A DNA stretch of 64,000 nt from Agelas oroides (GCA_949130485.1 OX422192.1:812218-876217); one strand, 5' to 3'; counted from the stretch's first letter, positions 24,442 through 36,300 are shown. Numbers and translations are program-made. The notes: generated by a model not told the origin, from the sequence alone.

Positions 24442-25348
24442 AACATTCAATTTACCTTGCTCAGCTGAACATGTACAGGAAACTTACATACCTTAATGTT
24501 ACTTTTAATTGCGCATACTGTTTTTAACAGAAACCAACATTAATTCAACACATCATTATTGGAAGTGAAATCTCCCTTATTTACCTGAACACTGTACGTT
24601 TCCATGGTATGTTTCTTTTGTCTTATCCTCGTACCCAGTGGTGTCGCAACGTAGTGGAACTGAACTGCCAAGCCACCGTACAGGTTAGAGTTTCATCTTC
24701 AACTTTTCATACACACTTTGGTTTGTGCGTCAGGCAGCGCATGTGTTTTGCTCTCATGGTATTTTCACAGATGACTCATATGCTTCTGCCTCGGATGTTG
24801 GACAGGTGAGACAGTGCTGCACCATCTCCTCCACACATACACACTGCACCTTCCCCTCCATGCGTACCATACCCTCTCCCCACACACATTACACCCTCCC
24901 CTTCCACACACACTACACAGAAAAAGTGGTATTATTGTAAACTTGTCTACCATTGGCGCTCTTGGTCCTTGCGCTCTGCTGGCGGTGTACACTGCATCCA
25001 AGGTACATGGAGTCACTCTATCCCCTCCTCCACACACACCCTTCTCCCTCCACACCCACACCCACACACACACACATCTCATAAACTACACACACACACC
25101 CTCCATATACACCCATACTCTTGTGCGTAATATTGAAAGCTAGTGACTTGTACATAACATCTTTCTTCGTTTATCTTCCGCTTGCATTCACAATAATACG
25201 CGGGAGCGGAAGAGTGGCAAAAATGGTGGAGGCCTGGAAACAAGGCTAGGGAGATACGTGAACACAATCAAGTAGAATTCAGTCATGTTTCAGCAAACAA
25301 GTTTTCGATAAGAAGTACTCTCCATATACATATGAACAACCACTACTC

Positions 25349-25399
25349 TAGCCTCATTCCCAGACCATGTGTCCTACCACATGGTCTGGGAATGAGGCT
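25349..25399. repeat. TAGCCT hairpin element, compact copy
   Basis: TAGCCTCATTCCCAGACCAT and its reverse complement face each other with a short loop, an almost perfect stem of the hairpin family. Confidence 0.8.
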
Positions 25400-25836
25400 G
25401 TTGCTACCCAAGCTCTCAATCCATTGTACAGTACATGTCTAACCTTTGACCTTTACTTGCTTTGCCAGATCTTTGTGAACTATTTTTCTGACAGTTTGCG
25501 AAGTGAATATGGTTCTAGAGGAATCATTGTGCAGGTAAGTGTCCATGATGAATAATGAAAATGTTTGTTACAAACTTCACTAACTTGTCTTTCCCACCAC
25601 CTCTGTGGCTCTGCACACACAGTCCGATGGGGACGATGACATCACAATACAATAAACACAAAAGTGACACAACATCCAGGAAGACAAAGAGGGGGAGTAT
25701 CCGGCTGAGGGAAGTGTTTTGCGTTCTTAGTTCAGAACAAGTGTTTTTGATTTGCAAACACTGCAGCCTCAGACAGACATTATCCAAGACCCTTCTAAAT
25801 AATTCCCCTCCATCATCTACCAACCTACTAGCAATG

Positions 25837-25928
25837 TAGCCTCGTTCCCAGACTCTCCCCACGCGTGAACGACCGCTTTTCCGTACTGCAAGCGACGGAA
25901 AGCTGGGCGGGGCCTGGGAACGAGGCTA
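25837..25928. repeat. TAGCCT hairpin element
   Basis: Ends TAGCCTCGTTCCCAGACTC and GGCCTGGGAACGAGGCTA; interior GCAAGCGACGGAAAGCTGGG shared with 18349-18429 and 60390-60432. Confidence 0.8.
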
Positions 25929-26468
25929 CTAGCAATGTTGTTTTAGTTATACTATAACTATTACTATATAAAAATATAACTTAGCTGTTTTTGCATGCAA
26001 CTAACAACTAACTATTGACTAAAGCACAGTCATGTGATTATGTAATAAACAACACACACACACGATTTGCTTAATATTTCTGTAGTAATAATGATAATAA
26101 AGTAAGCAGGAAGGATCGAGTATCCCCAGCCTCCTCCACCCATCCCTGTTGCTCCTCCCCCTCCATCCTCCCACACACGCACACCTGCAGGGTTGTTTTC
26201 TGGGGTTGCTACCTCACAGTGTATATGCTCACTTGGCAGGGAAGAATATGCAGAAAGTACGACTGAAGCTGCTCAAACGAAGAGCCATGGCCAGCAAACA
26301 GCAGTGAGGAAAAGAGAGAGGAGGGCAACTATATTGGCTTGCAAGCTGAACTTGTATATCCATTCACTTGTGATCTCGTTTTCTTCAATCACATTAGTCT
26401 TGTTCCCAGACCATTTCATCCAACATGTACAGTGGAACCCCATTTAAAGGACACTCCTGAATATTAAG

Positions 26469-26524
26469 TAGCCTCATTCCCAGGCCATTCCAGGAAACTG
26501 GGTATTGACCTGGGAATGAGGTTA
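26469..26524. repeat. TAGCCT hairpin element
   Basis: TAGCCTCATTCCCAGGCC and GACCTGGGAATGAGGTTA flank a short interior downstream of copy D. A pogo-like CAGTGGAACCCCATTTAAAG starts just before, at about 26429. Confidence 0.7.
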
Positions 26525-26554
26525 TAAACTCTAACATCTCATGAATGGAATTAC

Positions 26555-26556
<2 letters not shown>

Positions 26557-26651
<95 letters not shown>
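26557..26651. repeat. (TG)n microsatellite
   Basis: About 47 uninterrupted TG units followed by a GGC(TGGC) run. Poly-Cys/Val frames here are artefacts. Confidence 0.95.
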
Positions 26652-26653
<2 letters not shown>

Positions 26654-26737
26654 CTGGCTGGCTGGAGCTCCAAGCTCTATGCAGACCTGCTTAGGTCATT
26701 CCAATTACATAATTATGCATTGATATACTACAGATCT

Positions 26738-27122
26738 AGATTTGATTGTTGATGTTGCTATGGTAACCCAACACTCCCTATATGGATAGTAATTGAAGTG
26801 AATACAGTGTAATATTCTGGTTTGATGGTAGTCATGGCAATCATGGGTTACTGACCTCCTGTGAAGGAAGTACTGGGTTATGAAGGTCATCAAATTCCTG
26901 CTTGTAATATAGGTTCTAAATTCATATACATAGATTTGATTGTTTGTCTGGAGATGTTGTTATGGTAACCTAACACTCCCTAAATGGGGATGGTAATGAA
27001 TACAGTGTAACCAATGAATATGATGATAATCATGGCAATCATGGGTTGTTCACTGCCTGTGAAGGAAATACCGGCAGAGATAACAGGAGTCATGAAGGTC
27101 ATCAAATACCTGCTTGTACAGG
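26738..27122 (-). repeat. Tandem pair of a unit found 3' of both kelch-ZU5-death genes
   Basis: 26738-26900 and 26938-27122 are diverged copies containing GTAACCCAACACTCCCTATA-type sequence and GTCATGGCAATCATGGGTT. A third copy is at 48830-49022, also just beyond the death-domain exon of the paralogue. It may be duplicated 3' flank or a repeat. Short minus-strand frames are hydrophobic in places but not convincing. Confidence 0.6.
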
Positions 27123-27348
27123 TGGAACACACAGGAGGTAGATCATAAACATGGAATGGACTCATACATGAGACATCACAATTGGGAAGCAGTAGCACCC
27201 ACCACATTACACACATGTAAAGCTGAAACTATAGCTAAAATCTGTAACAGTGGGAAATGAAAATTAAACTAGTACACCAAAGTGAAAACTAACTACAACT
27301 AAACCAAAGGCATAACTAAACAACAAGTAGTAGAGAATCAAAATTGTA

Positions 27349-30300
27349 TCAGCATGTTTGCTTACAGTACTTTTCTTGGAGTTCTTTTCCAAGCTGCTTC
27401 TCCCCTAGAAATTCTACAGCCTCAATGATAGCAGACCAGGTGGGGAGAGGATCTACTGTCTTCAGCCAGATATTCAGCATTTTAATAAGGCACTGGTGGG
27501 GGTCATTCGGGTGCTCAGTAGCAATAGTGCTCAGGGTGGCTGAGGGGAGGTCAAGATGGATACCAATAGGCTCCCACTTGTCTGCCACTTTGTGGTAGAG
27601 GGCTTTCATCAAGTCTTTAATGTTTGGTATAGGAGCTGTTATGCACATAGAAAGGAAGGACAGAGTACCAAAATTAGGGTATGAGGTCTAGCTAGCAGAG
27701 AGTGGTTATTATGGCAAATAACTACTTGGTGTTAGGATGCCTCAGTTACATACCCTGGCTGTATTCTACTGATGTATCACTGGATGTTGATGTTAAATGA
27801 TGTCTTGCTGCATGAGAACAATAGATCACTACATTATTAGAAGAAAAAACATGTTCATAATAAGGAACCAAGTACCTGCATCATAGCCATGCACAATGCG
27901 AAAGAAATTGGAAGGTTCCTTGGCACCCTTAAGTGTCACTTTATAACTGAGTCGTGATGGTCTGCCCTGCCCAGTCCACTCTGCTACTAGCTGGCAGGAG
28001 GGAATCCCTCGGCCGGGTGTGAAATTGTCCACTTGCTTCTTAGTGATCTGTAAGAATTAATACTTGCCACTGCAAAAAATACTTGGTTAAGATAACCTCA
28101 CAGAGTGGTTACTCCAGTTTCAGGGTTCATTGAACTGGTGAGTATATACTATGAAGAGAACATTATAAACACCATCCAGCTCCCTCAAAATTCCATCAAG
28201 CTTCATTGAATAGCTTGTCTGCTAGCTAATGCACATGCATACCACTTTTTATGATTCATCTGCTCGCTATTATCTGGTTCATTAACTATCCATCATCCCC
28301 CTCACAGTTTCCATCAAGTAGCTAGCACAGACAAGTACTCTTTGCTCCTTTGCTTGCGTAATGGAATTGTGAGGGGATTGATGAATGGTAAATTCTCTTC
28401 ATACGTATATAGTACTCACCAACCCTGAAACTGGAGTAACCACTCAGAGGTTATTTTAACTGAGTAGTTTTTCAGTGTGTCATTAGACTTAAATGTTAAC
28501 AGAGTCAGTAAGTCTAATCACAATTCAGCTTTAGACCAGCGTAAGGAGAATGACACTTCCTTACCCCGGGGTGACACAGTGCAACAATTCTCCATCCACC
28601 ATCGATAATCTCTTCCTCCGAAGGCAATTGCAGTGAGATGCAATCTGTTTCAAACTCAACTGGCAGTTCTGCTTCAAAAGTGGCTTCCTTGGCAGAGTAC
28701 ATTCGTTCAACGACCTGTACAAATACTCGAATATTCAGCAAGTGACAGTAATGAATAAAGAGGATGGTGACTTGGAACTTACTGTGGCATGTGTTTCGAG
28801 GTCCTTGGTGATGACAAAGTGAATATCTATTCGATTCACCCCCTTCCTTAGGTAGTAGAGCCTTGCATGATATAGAACTCCTGGCACCAGCATCTTATAG
28901 ATTAGTGACCATATGGAGAAGTGAGTGAGCTGCACACATCCATAGCCACTCTCAGTAGAAAACACTCCTTCCTCCTTAGCCTCCTCAAATTCATAAGGGA
29001 GGTATTTTTGGGAGCACTTTGCATGGACAAAGCTCAGCTTTGAGGTAAGAGCAAGGTCCACACAATGCTGGATTTCAACTGTGAGGAGCTGGGTGAACCT
29101 ACGTCGAGGCTCACTGTCTATCCAGTAGACTGCACTCACGAGGGAGGTGTTCTCAGGGAGTTCAAACTGGCCAGATAAGCCCACCTTCATGAGGAGCTTA
29201 CACTCCTCCAGGCCAGCTGGCAGGGCTCCCTGAGGGATGTGGAGCTTCAGCCCATAGCCTTTCCAGTTGAAGGTCTGGGCCTCGTTAGTGATCAGGACAC
29301 TGGTCTCTGCAATGACATCCACCCCTTTCAGGTAATCTGGAAACAGTAAAATAAGTGATGATGATGATGGTGGAAGACAACTGTATGACAGTGGTACAGC
29401 ATTTATTGCAGTTTTTGTATGGGATATACATAGCTTATTATTCAAAGCATTTCTGTATATACCCCCCTTAGTTCTACAAGATTCAAATCATATATCCATC
29501 CTAACACCATACAAATTATACCAGTGATCTCCAAAGCCGCCTCCTGTTGGCTGTCAGGAAGTTCAGTTGGGGATGAAGGTACTGTGGAAATAAATGAAGA
29601 ATGTAGTGCAAGCTATAACATGCTATAAATAGTGCGCAACCGAATTCTATTTTAGCAAGGTACTTGTCCTGAACAACTTACCTCCAACATTTGCTCTGAA
29701 TGGACAATGTAATAGCCCAGACTCACTTTCTCCTCCCACCACCAACAGTTCTCCCGTGGGGAGGACTACAGTGCAAGTGGAATGACAGGCAACAGGCAAG
29801 TCTCCCACATGCATCCATGAGTTGGTGTTAGGGGAGTAAGCATGAAGGGCTGAGTCAAGGGGGCTCCCTCCCCCCACAGTCATCAGCTGGTCTCTAAACA
29901 TGACAGTAGCAAATCGTTTGACAGGTGCATCAGGTAACTTCTTCCACACCGATGTCTGCCCATCTCTCTCTGAGGTAACCATCAGGGACTCCAGGGAGGT
30001 GCAGTAGACCTCACTGCCCTGTCCCATTCCACCACCTAGGTACCAGTCTCCACCATGGAGAGTGGAAGCCATCCACCAACACGGTTTGGGAAGAGACTCA
30101 ACCTTTTTCCACTGGCGGCCATCATACATCTCCACTTCATCCAGAGGGCAGTCATGACTACCACCTTGCCCCCCAGCCACAATGAGGTGGTCACCCACAC
30201 TCACAGCAGATGCTTTATAACGTTTTATGGTCATGGGAGGGAGGGGCTGGGTCCAATGATATTGCTCATCCAAAACCCACAGCTCGTTAGTAGCCTCCCT

Positions 30301-30558
30301 AGTTATTGGATCCCTACCTCCAACTAGCACCAGCTTGGAGTGGTAGGTGGTGAAGGCATACCACTGTATGGGTGTGTCTATTATGTCCCACGAATCTTCA
30401 GTGAAGTCATAGACAAGGAGTCTGGGTGGTAGCATGGGGTGCATGCTACCACCTCCAATGTAGACCTTATTGCCCAGCACAACTGCTTGGGCATTTTTAA
30501 CACTCACTGGCATCTTTTGACATTCTTTCCATTCCATAAGGGGAGAGAGAAGGCTTGG
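27349..30558 (-). CDS. Kelch-ZU5-death domain protein, PIDD/UNC5CL-like (gene F)
   Basis: Exons (minus): 29682-30558 kelch, 29522-29581 linker, 28783-29336 ZU5, 28565-28714, 27876-28047, 27754-27807 linker, 27349-27635 death domain with stop. All phases agree, giving 717 residues from this first exon; the N-terminus may lie further upstream, since the first exon opens at an acceptor (CCTCAG). The propeller shows VYIGGG, LVLVGGR, LIVAGGQ, YLGGG, MTVGGG, LVVGGE. ZU5 has WKGYGLKLHIPQGAL and ends LTHFSIW; His-Phe-Ser (28915-28923) is the autoproteolysis motif known in PIDD and UNC5CL. The exons after it occupy the UPA position. The death domain has VADKWEPIGIHLDL and PLPTWSAIIEAV. No membrane segment. 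Probable role: self-cleaving death-domain adaptor; function is inference. Confidence 0.82.
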
Positions 30559-31118
30559 CTGAGGCTAGTGGGATGGTGAGCATTATATTTCCATAAAAAT
30601 GGTTGTATAGCAATTGTATCATCTTGGATACAACTTGTACAGTATGTCATTAGCAGTACATGCAATATTGATTACAGGTAAGCAGTGGTATTTTGTCTGA
30701 TTCAACACATACTAGAAGCATTATAAATATATCACTCCATTCGCGAAGCTACTATCTCATTGTACACCAACATGGCAGCCGTTTTCTGTTTTCATTTGTA
30801 ATATTGAAGGTGATGACGTAGTGGGAGGACCATGTGTCCCCCTGGACAGGTGGTTCTAGGACTAGCCCGTATGCGTGGTCTTAGGACCAAATGCCCCCTG
30901 CCAGGACAGAATGTCCCCCCACTGCTAGGTGCCACATTTCCAGCGATGGGAAGCTGGGCATAGGGCCTGAGAACAAGGCCGGCATCATTCAGTGAAAGTT
31001 TCTCGAGCACTCTCACACAGAGGATGGCATGTAGCCATGTTGTGCTTCTACTGACATTAAGTTGAAGTCCAATCAACTGATCAACTCAATTTGTACTGTA
31101 CGCGTCAAATGCCTGAAT

Positions 31119-31178
31119 TAGTCTCGTGCAGAGCCAGACTCAGACTCTCTCCAGAGAGAGTCTGGCGATGTGAGACTA
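31119..31178. repeat. TAGTCTCG hairpin
   Basis: TAGTCTCG...CGATGTGAGACTA ends with an inner perfect stem GACTCTCTCCAGAGAGAGTC. Same short-hairpin class as 292-333, 13726-13777 and 20394-20434. Confidence 0.65.
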
Positions 31179-31317
31179 TGCCTGACTTGCCTGGTACACA
31201 CCAGATACAGTACACAGAATGGTGCCATGTGGTGTAGTTTTCCAACATTGGACCCAAACATAGCTTGGTGTTGTGGCAGTTGTAAATATTAACTCATATG
31301 AACGTCCATTTCCTTAC

Positions 31318-31595
31318 TCTCAGTGTTTGTAGTTCTCTCTGCTGTCTGTCAATCTCAGCATCCTTAGCCTCCACCTCTGCCTGCAGCCTTCCTCTGTCCT
31401 CCTAATAACCAGAGCATGGGTGGATGGAGTCATTTTCTTTCCATACAGTAGAATATCCATTTCCTTACTCTCAGTGTTTGTAGCTCTCTCAGTTGTCTGT
31501 TGAGTTGAAGAGTCCTCTCTCGAAGTTCTGTGGCTTGTCGCTGAATTTGGGTATCCTTCTGCTGAAGTTGGGTATTTTTTTTGCCTCCACCTCCA
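31318..31595 (-). CDS. Coiled-coil exons related to the death-kelch genes
   Basis: Two exon-like blocks on the minus strand, 31318-31401 and 31469 to about 31595, each ending CTACAAACACTGAGA before GTAAGG, match the coiled-coil exons of the genes at 8273 and 16498 (EDRGRLQAEVEAKDAEIDRQQ). They could be the 5' part of gene F or a broken third copy. In the second block a run of eight A's seems to shift the frame. No death-domain exon is seen upstream; a retrotransposon lies 0.5 kb away. Confidence 0.5.
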
Positions 31596-31699
31596 CCTGC
31601 AGCCAATGTACGTGGGAAAACTAACAGTATATAGTTTGCTGTTACCTTGCTCTATTTTCAAGTTTGCTGAGATAAGCTGATACACAGTCTGTTGAGGGT

Positions 31700-32138
31700 A
31701 AGTGGGGTCTAAATGTGCTCAGCTCAGTTTTATCTTATCAGTTTCACATAATTGCCTATGCTTTATAGATAACATTTTTAGGTTCATATCAATCTGCATG
31801 TATACTATGGTAGCATGATGCATCTTTTCCAAACCATTCATTAGTATTGTGTCAATACTGCATGCATCTTCGTGAATCAACAAAGTTAAAGCCTCATGCT
31901 TAAACACTGGCCATTGGAGGCATCATCTTGGATTTACATGTAATTCCACTCCCAGGATGGATCAATCTTAACATCAAGATAGTTGTTTGGGGATCACCTG
32001 TTGATAGTGATAGTTAGACTATGTTCCAGTTATCCATTGTTACAGTAATGTTGATCGCTTGAAAATATTATTGCGGTGTTAATATTTCCTAGAAAATTTT
32101 ATCGCCAAGCATAACTTTTTTGTAGAAAATGTCATCAC
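31700..32138. other. Spacer before the retrotransposon
   Basis: AT-rich; no exon or known repeat that I can support. The last five bases, ATCAC, are the left target-site duplication. Confidence 0.5.
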
Positions 32139-32330
32139 TGTGGTGTATTGCCTACTAGAGGCCACCAGTGCTTTGCACACAGTTATTTTTGACAACTTTC
32201 AGAGACCATAGACTGAACTTTACGGAACAACAACTCCCAAAAATATTACAACTTCCAACTATATACAATAGAAGAAGACATACAAAAACAGGATATAGAT
32301 CTAATAACAGTCAAAGGTCAATATCTCACA
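32139..32330 (-). repeat. LTR (3' LTR in element orientation)
   Basis: 192 bp, TGTGGTGTATTG...ATATCTCACA on the plus strand, so TG...CA ends on both strands. Confidence 0.93.
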
Positions 32331-32346
32331 TCTCCCCCTCACTAGA

Positions 32347-35300
32347 TTAACACAGTCTCTCTGGGGGTCGACGTATTCTCTCTGAACGGCGAGGTTGGGA
32401 CTGACTCGAGACTCCAGGATCGTTCACTGGGGGTACCACCTCAGCAGAGGACTGTCCTTGGCTAGCTTGATTATCTCTTGCCATCAACTGTTCAGGACCA
32501 ACCAATGCCTCTGGCATGTTGGGGGCAATCGTGTCCTCTGGGTACCGGATCCTGACATGATCAATGTGTCGCTTCCAGATACGTCCATCTAACAAACGAA
32601 TTCGAAATGAAACTGGACCAGTCTTGTCCAAAATAGTCCCTTCCATCCATACTCGAGATCCTGAGAAATTTCGAACATACACTCGGTCTCCTACTTGGAA
32701 TGCTCTTGCTCGAGAGTGACTATCATGAGCTCTCTGTTGTCTGGCCTGACTCTCTTGCACTCTGCCAGACATATCTGGATGAAGTAAGTCTAGTCGAGAT
32801 CTTGGCTGTCTACCCAATAACAGTTCAGCTGGGGAACGGCCAGTAGTCGCATGCGGTGTGAGTCTATACTTCAGCAAGAATCGTGACAATTTAGTCTCAA
32901 CCGTTCCCTCTCTCAATCTCTTAATACCTTGCTTGAAAGTCTGGACTGCCCGCTCCGCTAGTCCATTGGATGCGGGGTGGTAGGGAGCAGTTCGGGTATG
33001 TACGATACCATTTCCATGAAGGAAGTTCTCAAATTCCTCACTTGTAAACACTGCTCCATTGTCTGTAACAATTCTTTCGGGTAATCCATGGGTTGCGAAA
33101 ATTGTTCGTAACTTCTCAATAGTCACCATTGACGTAGCAGCTGAGACTGGAATAACCTCTAACCATTTAGAGTGTGCGTCTTCAAGCACTAAAAACATTC
33201 TGTTTAAAAATGGACCGGCATAATCAAGGTGCAACCGTGACCATGGCTTCTGAGGCCACTCCCAAGGGTGTAACGGTGCTGATGCTGGTGTGGGTCGGCT
33301 TGCTTGACACTCAGCACAGGCTCGCACCTTGGCCTCCAGGTCTGCATCCATACTTGGCCACCATACGTAACTTCTGGCCAAGCCCTTCATTCTTGCAATT
33401 CCTGGATGTGTCTCGTGCAGTTCCTGGACCACCTGCTCTCTTCCAGGTGGTGGCACGACCACTCTTGCTCCCCACAGCACACACCCATCTAGCACACTTA
33501 ACTCCTCCTTCCTCCTCCAGTACGGCTGCAACTCTCCCTTCCGTTCTTGAGAGGGCCAACCGTGGAGCACGAATCTTCTCACTTGGGCCAGGACTGTGTC
33601 TTTATCAGTCCAAACTCTGATCTGCCTGGCCGTCACAGGCGACACTGTGTCCAAGTGCTCCTGGAGCAATAGGAGGTTACCCGGGACTGGAACAACTGTC
33701 GGGGTCTGGGGTAGTGGCAAACGGCTGAGGGCGTCTGCATGACCTTGGTCCTTTCCAGGGCGGTAGGTGATCGTATATTCGTATGCGCTCAAGATGAGGG
33801 CCCAGCGTTGGATTCGTGATGCAGCCATCGCTGGCACTCCTTTCGACTCATTCAACAGGTAGCTCAAGGGCTGATGGTCCGAATAAATGAAGAAGTGTCT
33901 CCCGTACAGGTAAGTGTGGAACTTTTTCACAGCAAACACAATAGCCAGCGCCTCCTTTTCAAGCTGAGAATAGTTCTTTTCAGCTGGTGCTAGTGTTCTT
34001 GAGGCAAACGCTATCGGTTTCTCCACACCACCCTCCATCCTGTGGGAAATCACTGCACCCAGTCCATATGGGGATGCATCGCAAGATAGAGTCAACTCTT
34101 CCTCCGAGTCGTAGTGAACCAAGAGAGTGTCCGACTGTAGGGCTAACTTGGCCTGCTCAAACGCCTTCTGCTGCTCCTTACTCCACTTCCACCTTCTGTT
34201 CTTCTGGAGAAGGGCATACAGTGGGGACAAGGTTGTTGACATGTTAGGCAAAAACTTGCTATAATAACTGAGAAGCCCAAGGAACGACTTGAGTTCAGTC
34301 ACATTGTGTGGCTGCGGGGCTTCCTGAATGGCTTCGATCTTATCAGCTGTCGGGTGGATTCCCGCTTCATTCACCTTGTGGCCAAGATACTCCACCTCTT
34401 TAGCCATGAACACACACTTTGGCTTCTTCAACCTGACACCAGCAGTCTTTAGTCTCTCAAGCACTGCAGTCAAATTCGCCAGGTGTTGCTCCTGTGTCTC
34501 ACCAGTCAGCAAGATGTCATCCATGTATGCAGCAACATAAGGGATTCCCTTGACCAAACCGTCAATTGCTCTCTGGAAGATCCCTGGTGCTGATGACACA
34601 CCAAAGGGTAGTCTGTTGTACTGGAACAGTCCTCGATGGGTATTGATCGTTGTATACTGTTTGGAGTTCGTCTCCAGTGGCAGCTGCAAATATGCATGTT
34701 GGAGATCTAACTTTGAAAAGGTCTTTCCTCCCGCCAATGTAGCAAACAGTTCATCCACTCTTGGGAGAGGATATGAGTCGAGTCGAGAGGCCTGGTTCAC
34801 TGTCAGACAATAGTCTCCACAGATGCGTATAGAACCATCACTTTTAACAACCGGCACAATGGGTGCTGCCCATTCGGCTGATTGCACGGCTTCGACTATT
34901 CCCTCTTTCTGCAGTCTATCCAACTCTGCCTCCACTTTGTGTTTGAGAGCAAACGGAACTGGTCTGGCTTTGCAAAAACGGGGCTGGGCCTGAGGGTCTA
35001 CATCGATTTGAGCTTCCATGCCCTTGATCTCCCCTAACTCATCTTCAAATACCTCTGCATACCTCTGTAAGGTTTCCTGAAGTGCAGGTGTCTGCTGCAG
35101 CTGGTGTATCCCCTGCCAGTTCAGGCGGATCTTTTGGAGCCAGTTTCGACCCAACAGGCTGGCACCCATGCCTCGAACCACTAAAAGGGGTAGTTCCTCC
35201 AGCTGGTCCTCGTAGCTCACTTGTACGGAAATGCTGCCAATCACTTCCAACTCCTCTCCACTGTATGTCCGCAGTTTGGTTGAGGATGGTTGGAGGGCTG

Positions 35301-36300
35301 GTCGATCGTGGGGCCATGTGGAATGGTACGTGTGTTCACTGATGACACTGACAGCTGCCCCTGTGTCCAGCTCCATTGTCATTGGTACTCCGTCCACTGT
35401 CACTGAGACTTCGATCGGGCTGGCTCGCTGAGAGTTCACAGGGAATAAGGTGTACGCTTCTTGCTCGCTTGCCGGGCTGTGTGTTTCACTTTCCAGTGCG
35501 TGCGTTTGCTGCGGCTGTTGTCCGCTATTACTGCACCGACCTGCAGCTGTGCCTTGCGTTCTCTTCGAGCGGCACACTCTGGCCAGATGACCTCGCTTCT
35601 TACACGAGTGACAAACAGTGTCTTTGAATCGACAGTCTCGAGGTGCATGCCTCCCTCTGCACCGATAGCATGAGATTTCCATAGACCTTCCTGTGTCTGC
35701 GCGTGCTCGAGTTCCTCTCGGCGGTCCTCGTTTGGACGTCACAGCATTTACTGCCGTCATCGGGGGCTGTCGCTGCCCTTGGAGGTCTTTGGCGTTCTTG
35801 TCCGCGCTTTCTATGGCTTGTGCGAGGTTCTGAGCCTTCTGTAGCGTTAGATCAGGCTCCGCCAGCAATCGTCGCTGGGTGCTGCCGCTTGCGATTCCAC
35901 ATACTAGCCGGTCGCGTAGCATGTCCTCGAGTGATGCGCCGAACTCGCAGAACTCGGATAGTTGCCGCAGTTCCGCTACGAATGTTGCAACCGTTTCTCC
36001 CGGTTTTTGCGTTCGGCTGTGGAACTGAAACCTCTGCACGATAACTGAGGGCTTCGGAGTGTAGTGCGACTTTACCAGAGCCACTAACTCGTCATACGAC
36101 TTTTCCGCCGGTTTTTTGGGAGCCGACAAGTTCCGGATCAACTTGTATGTTGCGGGGCCGCTTACAGTCAGTAGCACTGCCCGCTTCTTCACTGGGTCAT
36201 CAATCCCATTTGCGATGAAGTAGAACTCCAGGCGTTCTACGTACGTGGCCCATGTTTCGTGAGACGGGTCAAATTCCTCGATCTTCCCGTGAGTCGCCAT
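32347..36300 (-). CDS. Gag-pol polyprotein of the Ty3/gypsy element
   Basis: One frame of 1317 residues without stops. Approximate order: gag to residue 210; two zinc knuckles at 211-243 (the second is CHSCKKRGHLARVC, CX2CX4HX4C; the first has one residue fewer before His); aspartic protease with DTGA at 312-315; reverse transcriptase with YMDD at 592-595; RNase H with CDASPYGLGAVIS; integrase with an HHCC-type zinc region (HETHPG...CAECQ), DYAGPF and TDNGAVF. The RT before integrase order defines Ty3/gypsy. No chromodomain and no envelope frame seen. Gag and pol are fused in one frame. Confidence 0.95.
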   Translation of the reverse strand: MATHGKIEEFDPSHETWATYVERLEFYFIANGIDDPVKKRAVLLTVSGPATYKLIRNLSAPKKPAEKSYDELVALVKSHYTPKPSVIVQRFQFHSRTQKPGETVATFVAELRQLSEFCEFGASLEDMLRDRLVCGIASGSTQRRLLAEPDLTLQKAQNLAQAIESADKNAKDLQGQRQPPMTAVNAVTSKRGPPRGTRARADTGRSMEISCYRCRGRHAPRDCRFKDTVCHSCKKRGHLARVCRSKRTQGTAAGRCSNSGQQPQQTHALESETHSPASEQEAYTLFPVNSQRASPIEVSVTVDGVPMTMELDTGAAVSVISEHTYHSTWPHDRPALQPSSTKLRTYSGEELEVIGSISVQVSYEDQLEELPLLVVRGMGASLLGRNWLQKIRLNWQGIHQLQQTPALQETLQRYAEVFEDELGEIKGMEAQIDVDPQAQPRFCKARPVPFALKHKVEAELDRLQKEGIVEAVQSAEWAAPIVPVVKSDGSIRICGDYCLTVNQASRLDSYPLPRVDELFATLAGGKTFSKLDLQHAYLQLPLETNSKQYTTINTHRGLFQYNRLPFGVSSAPGIFQRAIDGLVKGIPYVAAYMDDILLTGETQEQHLANLTAVLERLKTAGVRLKKPKCVFMAKEVEYLGHKVNEAGIHPTADKIEAIQEAPQPHNVTELKSFLGLLSYYSKFLPNMSTTLSPLYALLQKNRRWKWSKEQQKAFEQAKLALQSDTLLVHYDSEEELTLSCDASPYGLGAVISHRMEGGVEKPIAFASRTLAPAEKNYSQLEKEALAIVFAVKKFHTYLYGRHFFIYSDHQPLSYLLNESKGVPAMAASRIQRWALILSAYEYTITYRPGKDQGHADALSRLPLPQTPTVVPVPGNLLLLQEHLDTVSPVTARQIRVWTDKDTVLAQVRRFVLHGWPSQERKGELQPYWRRKEELSVLDGCVLWGARVVVPPPGREQVVQELHETHPGIARMKGLARSYVWWPSMDADLEAKVRACAECQASRPTPASAPLHPWEWPQKPWSRLHLDYAGPFLNRMFLVLEDAHSKWLEVIPVSAATSMVTIEKLRTIFATHGLPERIVTDNGAVFTSEEFENFLHGNGIVHTRTAPYHPASNGLAERAVQTFKQGIKRLREGTVETKLSRFLLKYRLTPHATTGRSPAELLLGRQPRSRLDLLHPDMSGRVQESQARQQRAHDSHSRARAFQVGDRVYVRNFSGSRVWMEGTILDKTGPVSFRIRLLDGRIWKRHIDHVRIRYPEDTIAPNMPEALVGPEQLMARDNQASQGQSSAEVVPPVNDPGVSSQSQPRRSERIRRPPERLC

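Larger units (their letters stand above)
24001..26307 (+). pseudogene. HSD17B12-like copy D, divergent 3' fragment
   Basis: Exons equivalent to 6-10 and 12: 24001-24059, 24639-24683, 24771-24805, 24921-25002, 25469-25534 and 26191-26307, each with correct size, phase and GT-AG borders (last exon 117 nt). Residues include VNNVGLSYEYPEYF (close to human HSD17B12 from general knowledge), NLSTIG, catalytic YTASK and an end KRRAMASKQQ. Exons 1-5 are absent and the fragment starts 160 bp from copy B's remaining 5' end. Exon 11 is not clear: 25622 onward after CACAG could be a frame-broken version. Good exons suggest selection until recently or an unseen 5' part. Confidence 0.7.

Noticed and set aside
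33174..36044. Several plus-strand frames of 60-148 residues
   Set aside because: Antisense to the gag-pol frame; codon pattern and motifs are on the minus strand.
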